DNA of 64,000 bases. Source: Hofstenia miamia (taxonomy: Eukaryota > Xenacoelomorpha > Acoela). The notes under the pieces were generated by a model. The model did not search any database, was not told the origin of the DNA, and saw nothing but the letters and a program-made list of their open reading frames with translations. A program made the position numbers and the translations under genes. Where the stretch lies: contig SCFE01000082.1 of the NCBI GenBank assembly GCA_004352715.1, positions 1,354,299 to 1,418,298 of the forward strand, in the 5' to 3' direction. Of the stretch, positions 33,185 through 43,122 are shown piece by piece (the first letter of the stretch is position 1; each line of letters begins with the position of its first letter).

Positions 33185-34400
33185 TTACTCTTCAATAGCA
33201 TCGTCTTGAAACTGTTCGAGCAAAATGCAGTCATGTTGGTATGCTGCAGAAGTAGGCAGTAAGTGTCTGCACAGATCGACCATTGCTAAACAGTTGTGCA
33301 TCAACGATTTGGAGGTATCTACTGTAAGAGATCGGACTCTGGTGCAATTAGAAGCTGGCCACATATTATTTGCTAATGTTGTCATTTTTTTCAAAAACGC
33401 AAGTCCTTGAGAACTTAAACTTTAAATCGGTTCCTTGAAATTATCTCGAATAAGCCTCCCCTCAAATTTTGGTTTAACATTGACCGTTCGAAAAAATGAA
33501 AACATAATTCGACAAACTTAGCAGTGACCCTTGTAGTCATTTGCTTTGAAAAAACATATAAAGGCAGCGGCTGTTTGTTCTAAAAAAATCTTCAAGGAGA
33601 GATTCAATTTTTGCAGTTGAATGTGGAAGGTGAAATAGCTTTCTCATTTAGAGGAGACAAATGCAAAACAAAGTTTTTGTACGTCAAATAATGTTCGTAA
33701 GTCACTCCATTTGTCAATTAAAATGTCAGAAGAATCATAAAATTGTAAGGACTGCAGCTTTTCAGAATACGAATATGAATGTGCACAAGCCAAGGTTTGT
33801 TTTTATCTGCAAAGGAATACCAAATGTATTAATATATTTTTGATTGATACAATTGCCATCAACAATAGAACCTCTTGCATTTCCACCAGCCTTATTTACT
33901 TGCAAACAAACATTAAAAAGTGTTGTCTTTAGAAATCAGAATCCAGCTTTGAGATTGGTAAACATCGAATAGTTGTTGATGCTCCAGAAAATCTAATGAC
34001 GACGCATAATATAGTCGTTGACAATTCTTTGGAATTGTATGATGCAAGGCCGGAAAAATATCTTTAATCGTAAAGCCGGCTTAATATAGATTTCATCTAC
34101 TAGTAATCAACAAGCACGTGACCTAGGCTCCTGGTTGGCAAAAAATGTCCGAAGAAATTCTATATCACTAAAATATTTGTTTTCTTGACGTGATTCGCTG
34201 CAGCGTTCTTTCAGAAGGAAAACACAAATAGTCACGAATTGGTCGATATAGATCTCAACTTGTAGCATACCATGAAAAAGCAACAATAATACCATTTTTT
34301 GGTTTAATGGCATATTGCAACTGACGCAACGTGAATTCACGTCTTTAGTCTTCTTCAGTGTTATGATCATTTAAACAAATTCACTTACAAACTTCATCCA
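33185..34400 (-). pseudogene. Decayed P-element-like (THAP9-related) transposase
   Basis: Read on the minus strand in mixed frames, the order matches P-element/THAP9-type transposases: REFTLRQLQYAIKPKNG then AFSWYATS and CFPSERTLQRITSRK (34,370-34,190), a degraded catalytic region (33,700-34,100), KWSDLRTLFDVQKLCFAFV-like text (about 33,650-33,700), FLEQTAAAFICFFKAND, and NVKPKFEGRLIRDNFKEPI (about 33,470). The best kept block, FLKKMTTLANNMWPASNCTR plus VRSLTVDTSKSLMHNCLAMV, is at 33,250-33,400. Stops and shifts abound. I saw no THAP zinc finger. Confidence 0.72.
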
Positions 34401-34961
34401 TTTCTGACTAATAACGAACTGTTTGCTTTGCGGATAGAAATGATAGTTCAAATTTTACTTCATTTAATTGTAAACAGCGACATATCAGACTGTCGAACAA
34501 AATATATGCTCTACTTATGAACACTGCCACAAAGTGAAGCAGAACAATAATTGTGTCCATCACATCGTGCAACTGCTACATCTTGGAATATAATGCTATG
34601 ATTAGAAACTTTAGATTTCTTTCCAGTTGATGTGCAAAAAATTTTATCATCCTTAATGGGAATCTCTCCAATAAATTGTTTTGATTATTTATAAGCAACA
34701 ATATTTAAAAATAACTTTATCTAATACATATTTAAAATTTCCAAATATTTTTTGAATTATGTTGCAATAGCGAAAATTTTTTGGTTTTCTCAATCGTTTG
34801 ACGAATAGCTAGGGAATTGTAGGTGGAACGTTTTTAGCACACGACCGCGTAAATTACAAAATAGCCCCTCGGCGCCCACCCGTGCAAGTCCGCTCCAACT
34901 TTTCGCAGCCTGCGGACGCGTGTATGGATATAGGCCCACTTGCATAATCGTTTAATTTTAT
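34401..34961. other. No gene seen; local GC-rich patch
   Basis: The patch 34,860-34,935 (CCTCGGCGCCCACCCGTGCA and neighbours, with several CpG) is markedly GC-richer than its surroundings. It could be the end of a transposon or a small CpG-rich site downstream of the candidate secreted-protein genes. Confidence 0.4.
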
Positions 34962-35186
34962 TTAAAAATCAACTACTTCTGCAAAAAAATACTTGCCGTT
35001 TGCGCGGAACCTTAAAGAACACACTAAAAGGAGCATAAAATAAACATTATATTCTGTAATAAAATCTAGTTGAATTATAATAAATTTAAAAAATGCGATC
35101 GAACTTTTCTCATTGCGTTCATCGGGCCGCCCGCAAACCACTACGAAAAGACAATAGACTAGAAGGATCACACGAGAGAGGAGCAT
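34962..35186 (-). CDS. Second candidate secreted or membrane peptide, overlapping frame
   Basis: From an ATG at 35,186 the frame reads MLLSRVILLVYCLFVVVCGR, again a signal-peptide-like start, then PDERNEKSS and a mostly hydrophobic tail. It begins inside the 3' end of the candidate at 35,168-35,449 in another frame. Either one is spurious or the two are parts of one spliced transcript. No family is recognised. Confidence 0.2.
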   Translation of the reverse strand: MLLSRVILLVYCLFVVVCGRPDERNEKSSIAFFKFIIIQLDFITEYNVYFMLLLVCSLRFRANGKYFFAEVVDF

Positions 35187-35449
35187 TTGGAAATATATTG
35201 GGTGGGCAAGACAGGCACAACACAACCACCAGGTAAAACCTTTTTTTCAGTGTCAGGAGACCAATGTAAACAAATAACCATATTAAGCGTAAGACTTAGA
35301 ACATGATTGGGAAGAGCTAGAAGCCAATGTTTACACATTTCTTCTTTAGGAAAAGATAAATCGAGACATGTTCTTAATGAGTTTATACTCTGAGGTACAA
35401 TACCCAACAGAACACTGACGAGGCATGCGAAAACGAAGATGAACTGCAT
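35168..35449 (-). CDS. Candidate small secreted protein (93 aa)
   Basis: The ATG at 35,449 starts MQFIFVFACLVSVLLGIVPQ, a textbook signal peptide: short N-region, hydrophobic core, likely cleavage near residue 23-25. The remaining 68 or so residues carry five cysteines and no recognised domain. A TATA-like TTTATATC lies about 58 nt upstream (35,507-35,514). No homologue is recognised. It could be one exon of a longer gene, since downstream splicing was not resolved. I rate it as possible because signal-peptide-like openings can arise by chance in AT-rich DNA. Confidence 0.35.
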   Translation of the reverse strand: MQFIFVFACLVSVLLGIVPQSINSLRTCLDLSFPKEEMCKHWLLALPNHVLSLTLNMVICLHWSPDTEKKVLPGGCVVPVLPTQYISKCSSLV

Positions 35450-35506
35450 GGTACTATGTGTAATAGTTCAATGTATAAGAAAGCACAATGCATAAGTCAA
35501 GCAGAA

Positions 35507-35514
35507 GATATAAA
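35507..35514 (-). promoter_or_regulatory. TATA-like box before the candidate secreted-protein gene
   Basis: TTTATATC on the minus strand, about 58 nt upstream of the ATG. In AT-rich DNA such matches are frequent, so this is weak support. Confidence 0.25.
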
Positions 35515-35984
35515 TTTTTTTGTGAGCGGTAGTGTATTTTAATTGGTTGGATTTTAACGATTCACTTTAACGATTAACAAACGAATAATAAATTTGGAAG
35601 AACAATGGGATATAAATAATTTGCAAATATGAATATGAAGAATTAACTTTGAGAAGTCTTCAGAAAAACCACAGAGCTTTGAATAACTGTTTAAATTCGA
35701 AAGACAAGTGGCGAATTTCAACATGACCCTGATTTTCAAACACCTAATATCCGTAAGAAGAAAATCATTATGAAAAAAACGGGTGCCTTAAAAACCAATG
35801 AGAGAAGTATTCCAAAGAAATATCTTTCCGTAACACCTTAACTCTATCAGAAGTTATCAATGTTCCTTTATTGAAACTACGTGAGAAGAGATTGAATAGA
35901 ATGTTAGGAGAAATTGGGATATCTGATTCAAAAACTCGAAACATGGGCACTAAAACCCATGTAGTACGTTGCAAAGAGCCTGTA

Positions 35985-36512
35985 TATAAATTTAGAAAAT
36001 ATAAATAGAACTAATAACAGTAATGTATAATCTTATAAAATGTTTTCATTCTTATGGCCATAGTCCGTTGTGTAAACCTAGAATTATATTTTATTTGCAT
36101 AATTCTTATTCATAATTTTGTTATTATTTGTAAAACAGCTAAGATGGTAATATAAATATTTTATCATGAGGAAGTTAAAAGTTCGGAAAAACCTCGTAAA
36201 GTACAAGCCAGTAAAAATATTTATATTTTTCCACACAAACATAAATTTAGAGAATTTGTAATAGAACTAATAACAGTAATGTATAATGTTTCAAAATTTT
36301 TTTCACATATGGTCATAGTCTGTTGTGAAAACATAGAATTATATTTTATTTGCATAATTCTTGTTCATAATTTCATACTGAACATTTATTGGTAAAATCA
36401 AATATTTTATACTGGCTTGTACTTTTCGGGTATTTCCAAACTTTTAACTTCCTTATGAAAAAAAATCTTTACATTACCACCTTAGTTGTTTTACAAATAA
36501 TAACAAAATCAT
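35985..36512. repeat. Composite repeat: direct copies plus long inverted arms
   Basis: Block A (35,985-36,113) recurs as A' (36,242-36,370) in direct orientation; both contain AGAACTAATAACAGTAATGT and AGAATTATATTTTATTTGCA. Block B (36,114-36,217) recurs inverted at about 36,400-36,512; the shared core is AAGTACAAGCCAGTA, and TTATTATTTGTAAAAC also matches. The order is A, B, A', B-inverted. The B arms could form a hairpin of about 100 bp with A' as loop. No transposase is present. Confidence 0.8.
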
Positions 36513-37115
36513 ACTTAGAATATATTACCAACAATAATGAATTATACTCCAGCAGATTACTTTTTTACTTCGATGATGAACTATTCACATATATTGAACA
36601 TCAGTAAAAAATACAACACATGCAAAAGAGCCAAAGTGTGAATGGCCTAAAAAATGTGCATAGGAAAATTGTGCTGGTTCCACCTGTATTCTACATGGGA
36701 GATTTAAAATATTTACATGATTGTTTATTAACATTTAAATGTATGTTTCTAACGTATTTAAGCAAAGATGCATGAATTGCTCAAATAGTTAAGTAATTAT
36801 GCTAAGGCATCTAGGGCGATCTAAACGAAGGTCTAAGTCCTTGTTCACTTATTACCGTCAAAATAGTTCATTAATAATATTCTGAGCCTCTACAGGGTGT
36901 CCAAGAAGTCATCGTAACTCGAAAAAAAAATCGATTATCAAAAGATATTCAGGTATAGAACGGGCTAAATTGTTTCATGCATGTATTAATTGTAATTTCT
37001 TGACTTTTACATAGAGATAGAATAAACATTTATAATGAACCATATGACAGTATCCTATTGACGAAAAAACTTTTAAATGCTTCTGTCCTAACTAATGGTA
37101 GTAGCATCGTTTGTT
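36513..37115. other. AT-rich DNA, nothing recognised
   Basis: No coding exon or repeat boundary was seen apart from the flanking composite repeat and the TAA run. Confidence 0.4.
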
Positions 37116-37134
37116 TAATAATAATAATAATAAT
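37116..37134 (+). repeat. (TAA)n run at the 5' edge of the RLE-type LINE
   Basis: About six TAA units end exactly where LINE-related sequence (TTCTGATACAGAAGG) begins. A matching (TAA)n run lies at the element's other end. Confidence 0.85.
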
Positions 37135-39028
37135 TTCTGATACAGAAGGACCCAAAGAAAGGCAGTGAGGCGGGCAAGCAACTTCAGGCCAATAACATGT
37201 CTGCCAACAACTTGGAAATAGCTAACTTCTGTGATATCAAGTAGGCTGGCATGTTAATAGACCAGGCAGTAGTGGAAAATTGTAGAAGGAAGACAAAATT
37301 AGCAATGGCATGGATAGACTACAGGAAGGCGCATGACAGCAAATCGCATTGGTGAGTATTGAGGACGCTAGAGGCCAATGGAGTTTCACGGAAATGGGTT
37401 GAGTTTCTGGAGAGGGAGATGGGAAAGTGGCACACTGAGATAGACGGGCACAGGTTGAGGTTTAGGCGAGGCATATTCCAGGGAGGCAGCTTAGCATCAC
37501 TAATGTTTGTAGTTAATTAAAGTTAAAGGAGACAGGCATAGGATATAAGTTGGAGAAGAACAGTAGAGCAGTGAGTCACCTGTGGTACATGGATGACCTG
37601 AAGATGTATGCTAGTTCAAGGAAGATGTTGCAGAAGCAAGTAGAGACATTGGAGAAAGCAAGCAGAGATTCTGGGTTGGAATTTGGATTAGGAAAGTGTG
37701 CGACAGTGACAATGACCAGAGGCAAGTGCACAGATGGAGATGGTTTGAGGACGAGCAGTGGGAATAAGATTGAGGAAGTCAAAGAGGGGTATACGTACTT
37801 AGGTGTGATATAGAAAAATAGAACAGATCATGAGGAAATGAGGAAGAGGTTAAGAAAAGAATAAAATAGGAGAGTTAGGAAGGTACTACAGAAGTCAGCA
37901 TTGAATGGGCAGAACAGCATAAAGGCAGGAATAGTTAGGTGGAACAAGGAATGAACTGATGGAATTAGACAGGGAGACAAGGACAATACTAGCAGCAGAG
38001 AGAGCATTCAATTTAAATGGAGATGTAGATAGGCTGTACATGGCAAGGCATAAGGGAGGGAAAGGGCTGCTAAGTGTGGAGGAAAGTGTAGAAGCAGAAG
38101 CACTAGGGCTAAAGTAATATGTAGAAGAGCAACCTAGAGGATCCCTACTAGAGGTCACTAAGGAGCTAAGGAAGATAAAAACTGAGAGTGAAGGAAAGAA
38201 GGTATACCAGAGTAGGATGGAATCAGAGAGACAAACAAGGTATAGGCAGAAGACAATGCATGGAGAATACTGGAGGAACATAGAAATGTGTGACAGAGAA
38301 GAGAGGAACAAGTGGTTAAAGAAGGCAGGACTAAAAAGAGAAACAGAAGCACTGATAATGGAAGCAGAGGAGCAAGCAATAAGAACAAACTGGGTGAAGA
38401 AGCACATAGACAGAAGAGCAGAAGTAAGTGATATGTGTAGTCTATGTAAGAAAGAGGCAGAGACAGTAGACCATCTGATAGCAGGGTGTGAGAAGTTGGC
38501 ACGGAATGAGTATAAATTCAGGCATGACAAAGTGGGAAGAATGGTTCACTGGAGTTTGAGCAGGCAGCATGGGTTAGAAGCAGGAGTCAAGTGGTATGAG
38601 CACAAGCCACAGGGCGTCATAGAAAATGAGGAGGTTAAGATACTGTGGGAAGCACGGAGGCCAGACATAGTAGTAGTGGACAAAGAGAAAAGATTGGGAA
38701 CAGTGATAGACATAGCTGCACCAAAGGACAGGAATGTAGAAAGCAAGGAGAAAGAGAAGATAGACAAGTATAGAGAATTGGCAGAGGAAATAGAAAGGCT
38801 GTGGAAATTGAAGGTCAAAGTAATCCCAGTAGTTGTAGGAGCACTAGAAGCAGTGAGTAAGAAGCATAAAAGATACTTGGAGGAGTTGAGAGTACCAAAG
38901 TGGAGAGGAGCAGTAGCACAGAAGGCAGCATTGTTAGGAACAGCTAGAGTCCTGAGGAAAGCTCTCAGACTCCCTGGAAACGGTGAGTTCCCCGAGCTGA
39001 GAGGGATACCAGCATGAATCTGTGAGAA
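37135..39028 (+). pseudogene. 5'-truncated LINE with restriction-like endonuclease
   Basis: The 5' half is in broken frames: AMAWIDYRKAHDSKSHW (RT palm Asp region), GIFQGGSLASLMF-like text, HLWYMDDLKMYASS (YMDD active site, about 37,580) and EEVKEGYTYLGVI. The 3' part, 38,217-39,017, is open for 266 codons. It has a CCHC knuckle, C-S-L-C-x7-H-x4-C, then WEARRPDIVVVDKEKRLGTV and IDIAAPKDRN, a PD-(D/E)xK-type endonuclease, and VIPVVVGALEAVSKKHKRYL. This is the layout of R2/R4/NeSL/Hero-type LINEs, which use a C-terminal restriction-like endonuclease instead of APE. Stops and frameshifts before 38,217 make it inactive. Confidence 0.9.
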
Positions 39029-39042
39029 GTAATAATAATAAT
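39029..39042 (+). repeat. (TAA)n run at the 3' end of the RLE-type LINE, abutting a gap
   Basis: GTAATAATAATAAT runs into the N gap. It may be the LINE's tail, the target repeat, or the RC (ATT)n tail of the minus-strand LINE-A2 copy. Confidence 0.8.
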
Positions 39043-39869
39043 NNNNNNNNNNNNNNNNNNNNNNNNNNNNNNNNNNNNNNNNNNNNNNNNNNNNNNNNNN
39101 NNNNNNNNNNNNNNNNNNNNNNNNNNNNNNNNNNNNNNNNNNNNNNNNNNNNNNNNNNNNNNNNNNNNNNNNNNNNNNNNNNNNNNNNNNNNNNNNNNNN
39201 NNNNNNNNNNNNNNNNNNNNNNNNNNNNNNNNNNNNNNNNNNNNNNNNNNNNNNNNNNNNNNNNNNNNNNNNNNNNNNNNNNNNNNNNNNNNNNNNNNNN
39301 NNNNNNNNNNNNNNNNNNNNNNNNNNNNNNNNNNNNNNNNNNNNNNNNNNNNNNNNNNNNNNNNNNNNNNNNNNNNNNNNNNNNNNNNNNNNNNNNNNNN
39401 NNNNNNNNNNNNNNNNNNNNNNNNNNNNNNNNNNNNNNNNNNNNNNNNNNNNNNNNNNNNNNNNNNNNNNNNNNNNNNNNNNNNNNNNNNNNNNNNNNNN
39501 NNNNNNNNNNNNNNNNNNNNNNNNNNNNNNNNNNNNNNNNNNNNNNNNNNNNNNNNNNNNNNNNNNNNNNNNNNNNNNNNNNNNNNNNNNNNNNNNNNNN
39601 NNNNNNNNNNNNNNNNNNNNNNNNNNNNNNNNNNNNNNNNNNNNNNNNNNNNNNNNNNNNNNNNNNNNNNNNNNNNNNNNNNNNNNNNNNNNNNNNNNNN
39701 NNNNNNNNNNNNNNNNNNNNNNNNNNNNNNNNNNNNNNNNNNNNNNNNNNNNNNNNNNNNNNNNNNNNNNNNNNNNNNNNNNNNNNNNNNNNNNNNNNNN
39801 NNNNNNNNNNNNNNNNNNNNNNNNNNNNNNNNNNNNNNNNNNNNNNNNNNNNNNNNNNNNNNNNNNNNN
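39043..39869. other. Assembly gap (827 N)
   Basis: It should contain the 3' portion of LINE-A2. Frames spanning it are artefacts. Confidence 0.98.
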
Positions 39870-41970
39870 AAGTTAGCAGCAAGTTGAACTCCAAGATGAG
39901 TATGATGAGGAGAAAGGTTCACAGGAAGAAGATCAGAAGGGGGGATACAGAAAAGGAAATACCAAATGTCTTGGTTGGGGTAAAATCAAGATGGTTAACG
40001 GAAGACCAAGTGGCCAAAAGTTCAAGATTAGAGGTAATATTGGAGGAAGAAGAACTACCAAAGTTGAAAATCGCAGTGTCATCAACATACAGTAGACAAG
40101 ATGAGTTGAGGACAGATTGAGGGAGGTCATTGATAGCAATGAGGAAGAAGAGAACAGCAAACACAGAACCTTGAGAAGCACCACTAGACATAAGAGCAGG
40201 AGAGGAAATAGCCGAGTTGATTTTAACACAATGACGACGATTGAAGAGGTAAGACAAAGAGTTCGATGAAATCAGTATCAAAGCCAAATAAACGTAGTTT
40301 GTCAAGAAGAATAGAAGGTGGGAGTCGATCAAAAGCTTTAGAAATGTCAAGAAAGATAATGCAACCAGGATCATTAAGATCCGAGTGGAAATAGCAGTTT
40401 TCATTCAAAGTGAACAAGTTAGAGATGGTAGAACAACCCGGTGAATTACCATGCTGAGAAGCGGAGATGAGGTGGCAAATTTTAGGGAAAACATAACGAA
40501 AGACAAGGCGCTCAAAGATGATTGACAGCCGAGAAAGAATAGCTATAGGACGATAAGAAGTGACTTGAGAGGAGGGAAATTGATTGGATTTTAGCAGTGG
40601 AGAGATCCAAGATGTTTTCCAGCAAGGCGGAAAACGCTTAGAGCAGCAAATATAGAAGAGATGCTTTAAATGGATGGAAAGAGTTGAGGAAGTTTCGTGA
40701 ATGACAAAAGGATGGGACGCCGTCAGGATAGCAGGGACCAGACAACTTGCAGGACTTAAGCATGAGAGAAATATCATGGGCGTTGAAGACGATGTTGCAT
40801 AGGCAAATCAGTGGGGAGGTGGCAGGAGGACCTGGACAGAGAGAGACCGGATCCGAGAAATTCTCCAGATCCGAATGCAAGAAACGCAAAAAAGAGTAAG
40901 AGTCTTGAAGAGATCGAGATGAGAAGCTGGACAGTGTAGAGATTTTGTCGAGTTTCATGAAGTTGATGACGTCTTCTGTGAGAGAAGAGAGCTTCGAGGA
41001 ATCAGATTCAAGTTTATTCAAAGAGTGTACAATAAGGGATGAGAAGTGGAAAGGGAGAGAAATATGCTTTTTCCGACGACGGGGAACAAAGGATGAAATA
41101 ACTTGGTGAAAGAAGGTGTACCAGTCATCAGCAGAAAAAGAGTTATTAAAAATGGGGAATGAAGAGGAGAGAGCAGCATTAAGAGATACAAAGTCACTGT
41201 TAGATCGAGCATATTGAGGAGCAGCAGGACAAGCAGATGGGGTAGTAAAATTGACAGACAGGTTGAAGCGAACAAATGAGTGATCAGACAAATTAACCGG
41301 AACAGGAACTACAGAGGTGTCAAAAATACGATCAGGGTGAGAGCACAAAACCAAGTCAAGGAGAGAGGAGCAGGAAGTAGGAGAAAATACAAGNAGAGAT
41401 ACAAAGTCACTGTTAGATCGAGCATATTGAGGAGCAGCAGGACAAGCAGATGGGGTAGTAAAATTGACAGACAGGTTGAAGTGATCAGACAAATTAACCG
41501 GAACAGGAACTACAGAGGTGTCAAAAATACGATCAGGGTGAGAGCACAAAACCAAGTCAAGGAGAGAGGAGCAGGAAGTAGGAGAAAATACAAGTTGTTC
41601 AAGAGTAGGAAGCAAAAAAATCCAGAACAGCGGATTCATAGGCGTCATTAGAGTCAAGTCCATTCCAACAAACATTAGGAAGGTTGAAGTCGCCACAGAC
41701 GAGGAGATGGGGAGGATTGGGAAATCCAAGTTGACGACAGAGAGTGATAGAATGATCATGAAGGTACTCAAGCATGGATGAAAAATCAGCAAGGGGAATA
41801 CGAAAAGGACTGTTGGAAGGAGGGTTGTAAACACAGAGAAGAGAAACAATGTGATCACTGAAAACAGCACAGCCGCAACAGAAATCAAAGGAAAAAGACT
41901 CAAAGGAGGGGTGGATGTCAAGATTTTAAAGTTGATTGGCAGGTAACTACTTCGTGCAGCATTCTGCAAT
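39870..41970 (-). pseudogene. LINE-A2: 5'-truncated, decayed relative of LINE-A
   Basis: Minus-strand frames reproduce LINE-A ORF2 with many matching residues. From the 5' side these are the mid-APE segment, a region with LEQLVFSPTSCSSLLDLVLC, LSDHSFVRFNL, RYVFPKICHLISASQHGNSP, FLDISKAFDRLPPSILLDKL, SGASQGSVFAVLFFLIAIND and SCLLYVDDTAIFNFG, then LSPHHTHLGVQLAAN at the gap. The YVDD active site is the same as in LINE-A. Frameshifts occur near 40,220, 40,640 and elsewhere. It starts inside the APE domain, so it is 5'-truncated; no ORF1 is present. The 3' end is lost in the gap. Confidence 0.9.
41182..41594. repeat. Tandem duplication around a single N in LINE-A2 (probable assembly artefact)
   Basis: 41,182-41,393 and 41,395-41,594 are near-identical apart from a 12-nt deletion (CGAACAAATGAG) in the second. 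The single N at 41,394 lies exactly between them. This looks like two alleles or copies joined head-to-tail by the assembler. Confidence 0.85.
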
Positions 41971-43095
41971 TTCTGCCTGATAGAAATTCATCTACATTTG
42001 CTGCCAAAATATCTTTTCTTTTGAAAAAGTTGCAAAGTATTTCGATTGACGAGGAACTGAAGGAATACGAACGTATCCGAAGCAAAATCTAACGCCTTCC
42101 AGTTCCTTTATACTGGTCAATTACACTTTACCATTGATTCTTGGCCTTAGAGTGAAATTAGGCATTATCAGTGCAAACTAACTTTTTGCAACAGCTATAT
42201 AAAAGCCTTTAGCAATACTAGAGGCAGTGCTGAAAATCCGCTATCAATAATGGTTGTATAGTGACGAACTTCTTGCGGAATTGTCTCTTGAGTTGAACCA
42301 ATTCCCGAAAATTCTTTTTTAAGTAAAACTGCTGGAATAAGTGTGTTTTACATTCACACAAATACCGTTCTAAATTCCAGTTTTAAATGTATATTTTAGA
42401 TTTTTGGTAGTCTTAGATTCTAAAATATAAATTACTAAATTATTTATTGCTTCAATTACAATTCCTACGAGAAAACTCAATTCTAATTCAATTATTCACA
42501 TGGCAATGAAGATAGCCTCGTGCAACTATTGAAAAGAAATATTAAAATCAATAATTAATAATTTTACTTTCGATTCGATTTCACTTGTAGAAATTTATCA
42601 GTTTAAAACCGTATTCAAATTAATGGAGGGAAAAAATATAAATCACTTAAAATATAATAGCGGAGACTATCACAGGTCTACCTTCGCTTGTCCTAAAATT
42701 GCAAACCTGTCTAAAATATAAGCACAATTTTAAGTGGACCACAAAGAATTGACAGTTTTCGACAACCTACATACTTAAATAATAATAAACCTCTATTCCT
42801 GAATCATCTCGTAGAGTAACATCTTCATTTGAGGAATAATTTTCTGAGTTATCCATGCAAAAATATAAATATGCACATTTGGCTTGCGATCTGATTCTGA
42901 TACCGACTATGTTTAAATACAAGCTTTTAGTATCATTTCTTATTGCCAAATATATTTATTAAATAATTCAAGTTGAAAAATATTTAGGAACTTCAAGCAA
43001 AATCATTAATTACTAAGAACAGTAAATGCTTAAAGTTGCAAAATAAAATAATTTTGTCTTAGAATTATTATCTGAATTACCGTAGTCCTGTTACC
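41971..43095. other. No gene assigned; open stretch at 41,970-42,090
   Basis: Just outside LINE-A2, the plus strand reads QFLPDRNSSTFAAKISFLLK then KLQSISIDEELKEYERIRSK before a stop. It resembles coding text, perhaps of a transposon remnant, but I cannot assign it. The rest, up to the dynein ATG, is AT-rich and would contain the dynein gene's promoter; no TATA was distinguishable from background. Confidence 0.4.
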
Positions 43096-43122
43096 ATGGC
43101 ACCTAAACGCAACAGCAAACTC
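43096..43122 (+). CDS. DNAI1: DNAI1-like exon 1 (start codon)
   Basis: ATG in a strong Kozak context (TTACCATGG), encoding MAPKRNSKL, then donor GTAAGAATT. It ends in phase 0, as exon 2 needs. The 9.35-kb intron that follows contains LINE-B, LINE-C and a MITE. An upstream or alternative first exon cannot be excluded. Confidence 0.55.

Noticed and set aside
35812-35999. Plus-strand open stretch ending at the composite repeat (LREKRLNRMLGEIGISDSKT)
   Set aside because: Protein-like composition, but no start, no convincing splice site and no recognised family; overlaps an antisense frame of equal length.
37895-38530. 211-codon minus-strand Ser/Leu-rich frame
   Set aside because: Antisense of the RLE-type LINE coding strand, which carries the recognisable zinc knuckle and endonuclease motifs.
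38546-39922. Apparent 300-460-codon minus and plus frames across 39,043-39,869
   Set aside because: They join LINE fragments through N; the ends belong to different elements on different strands.
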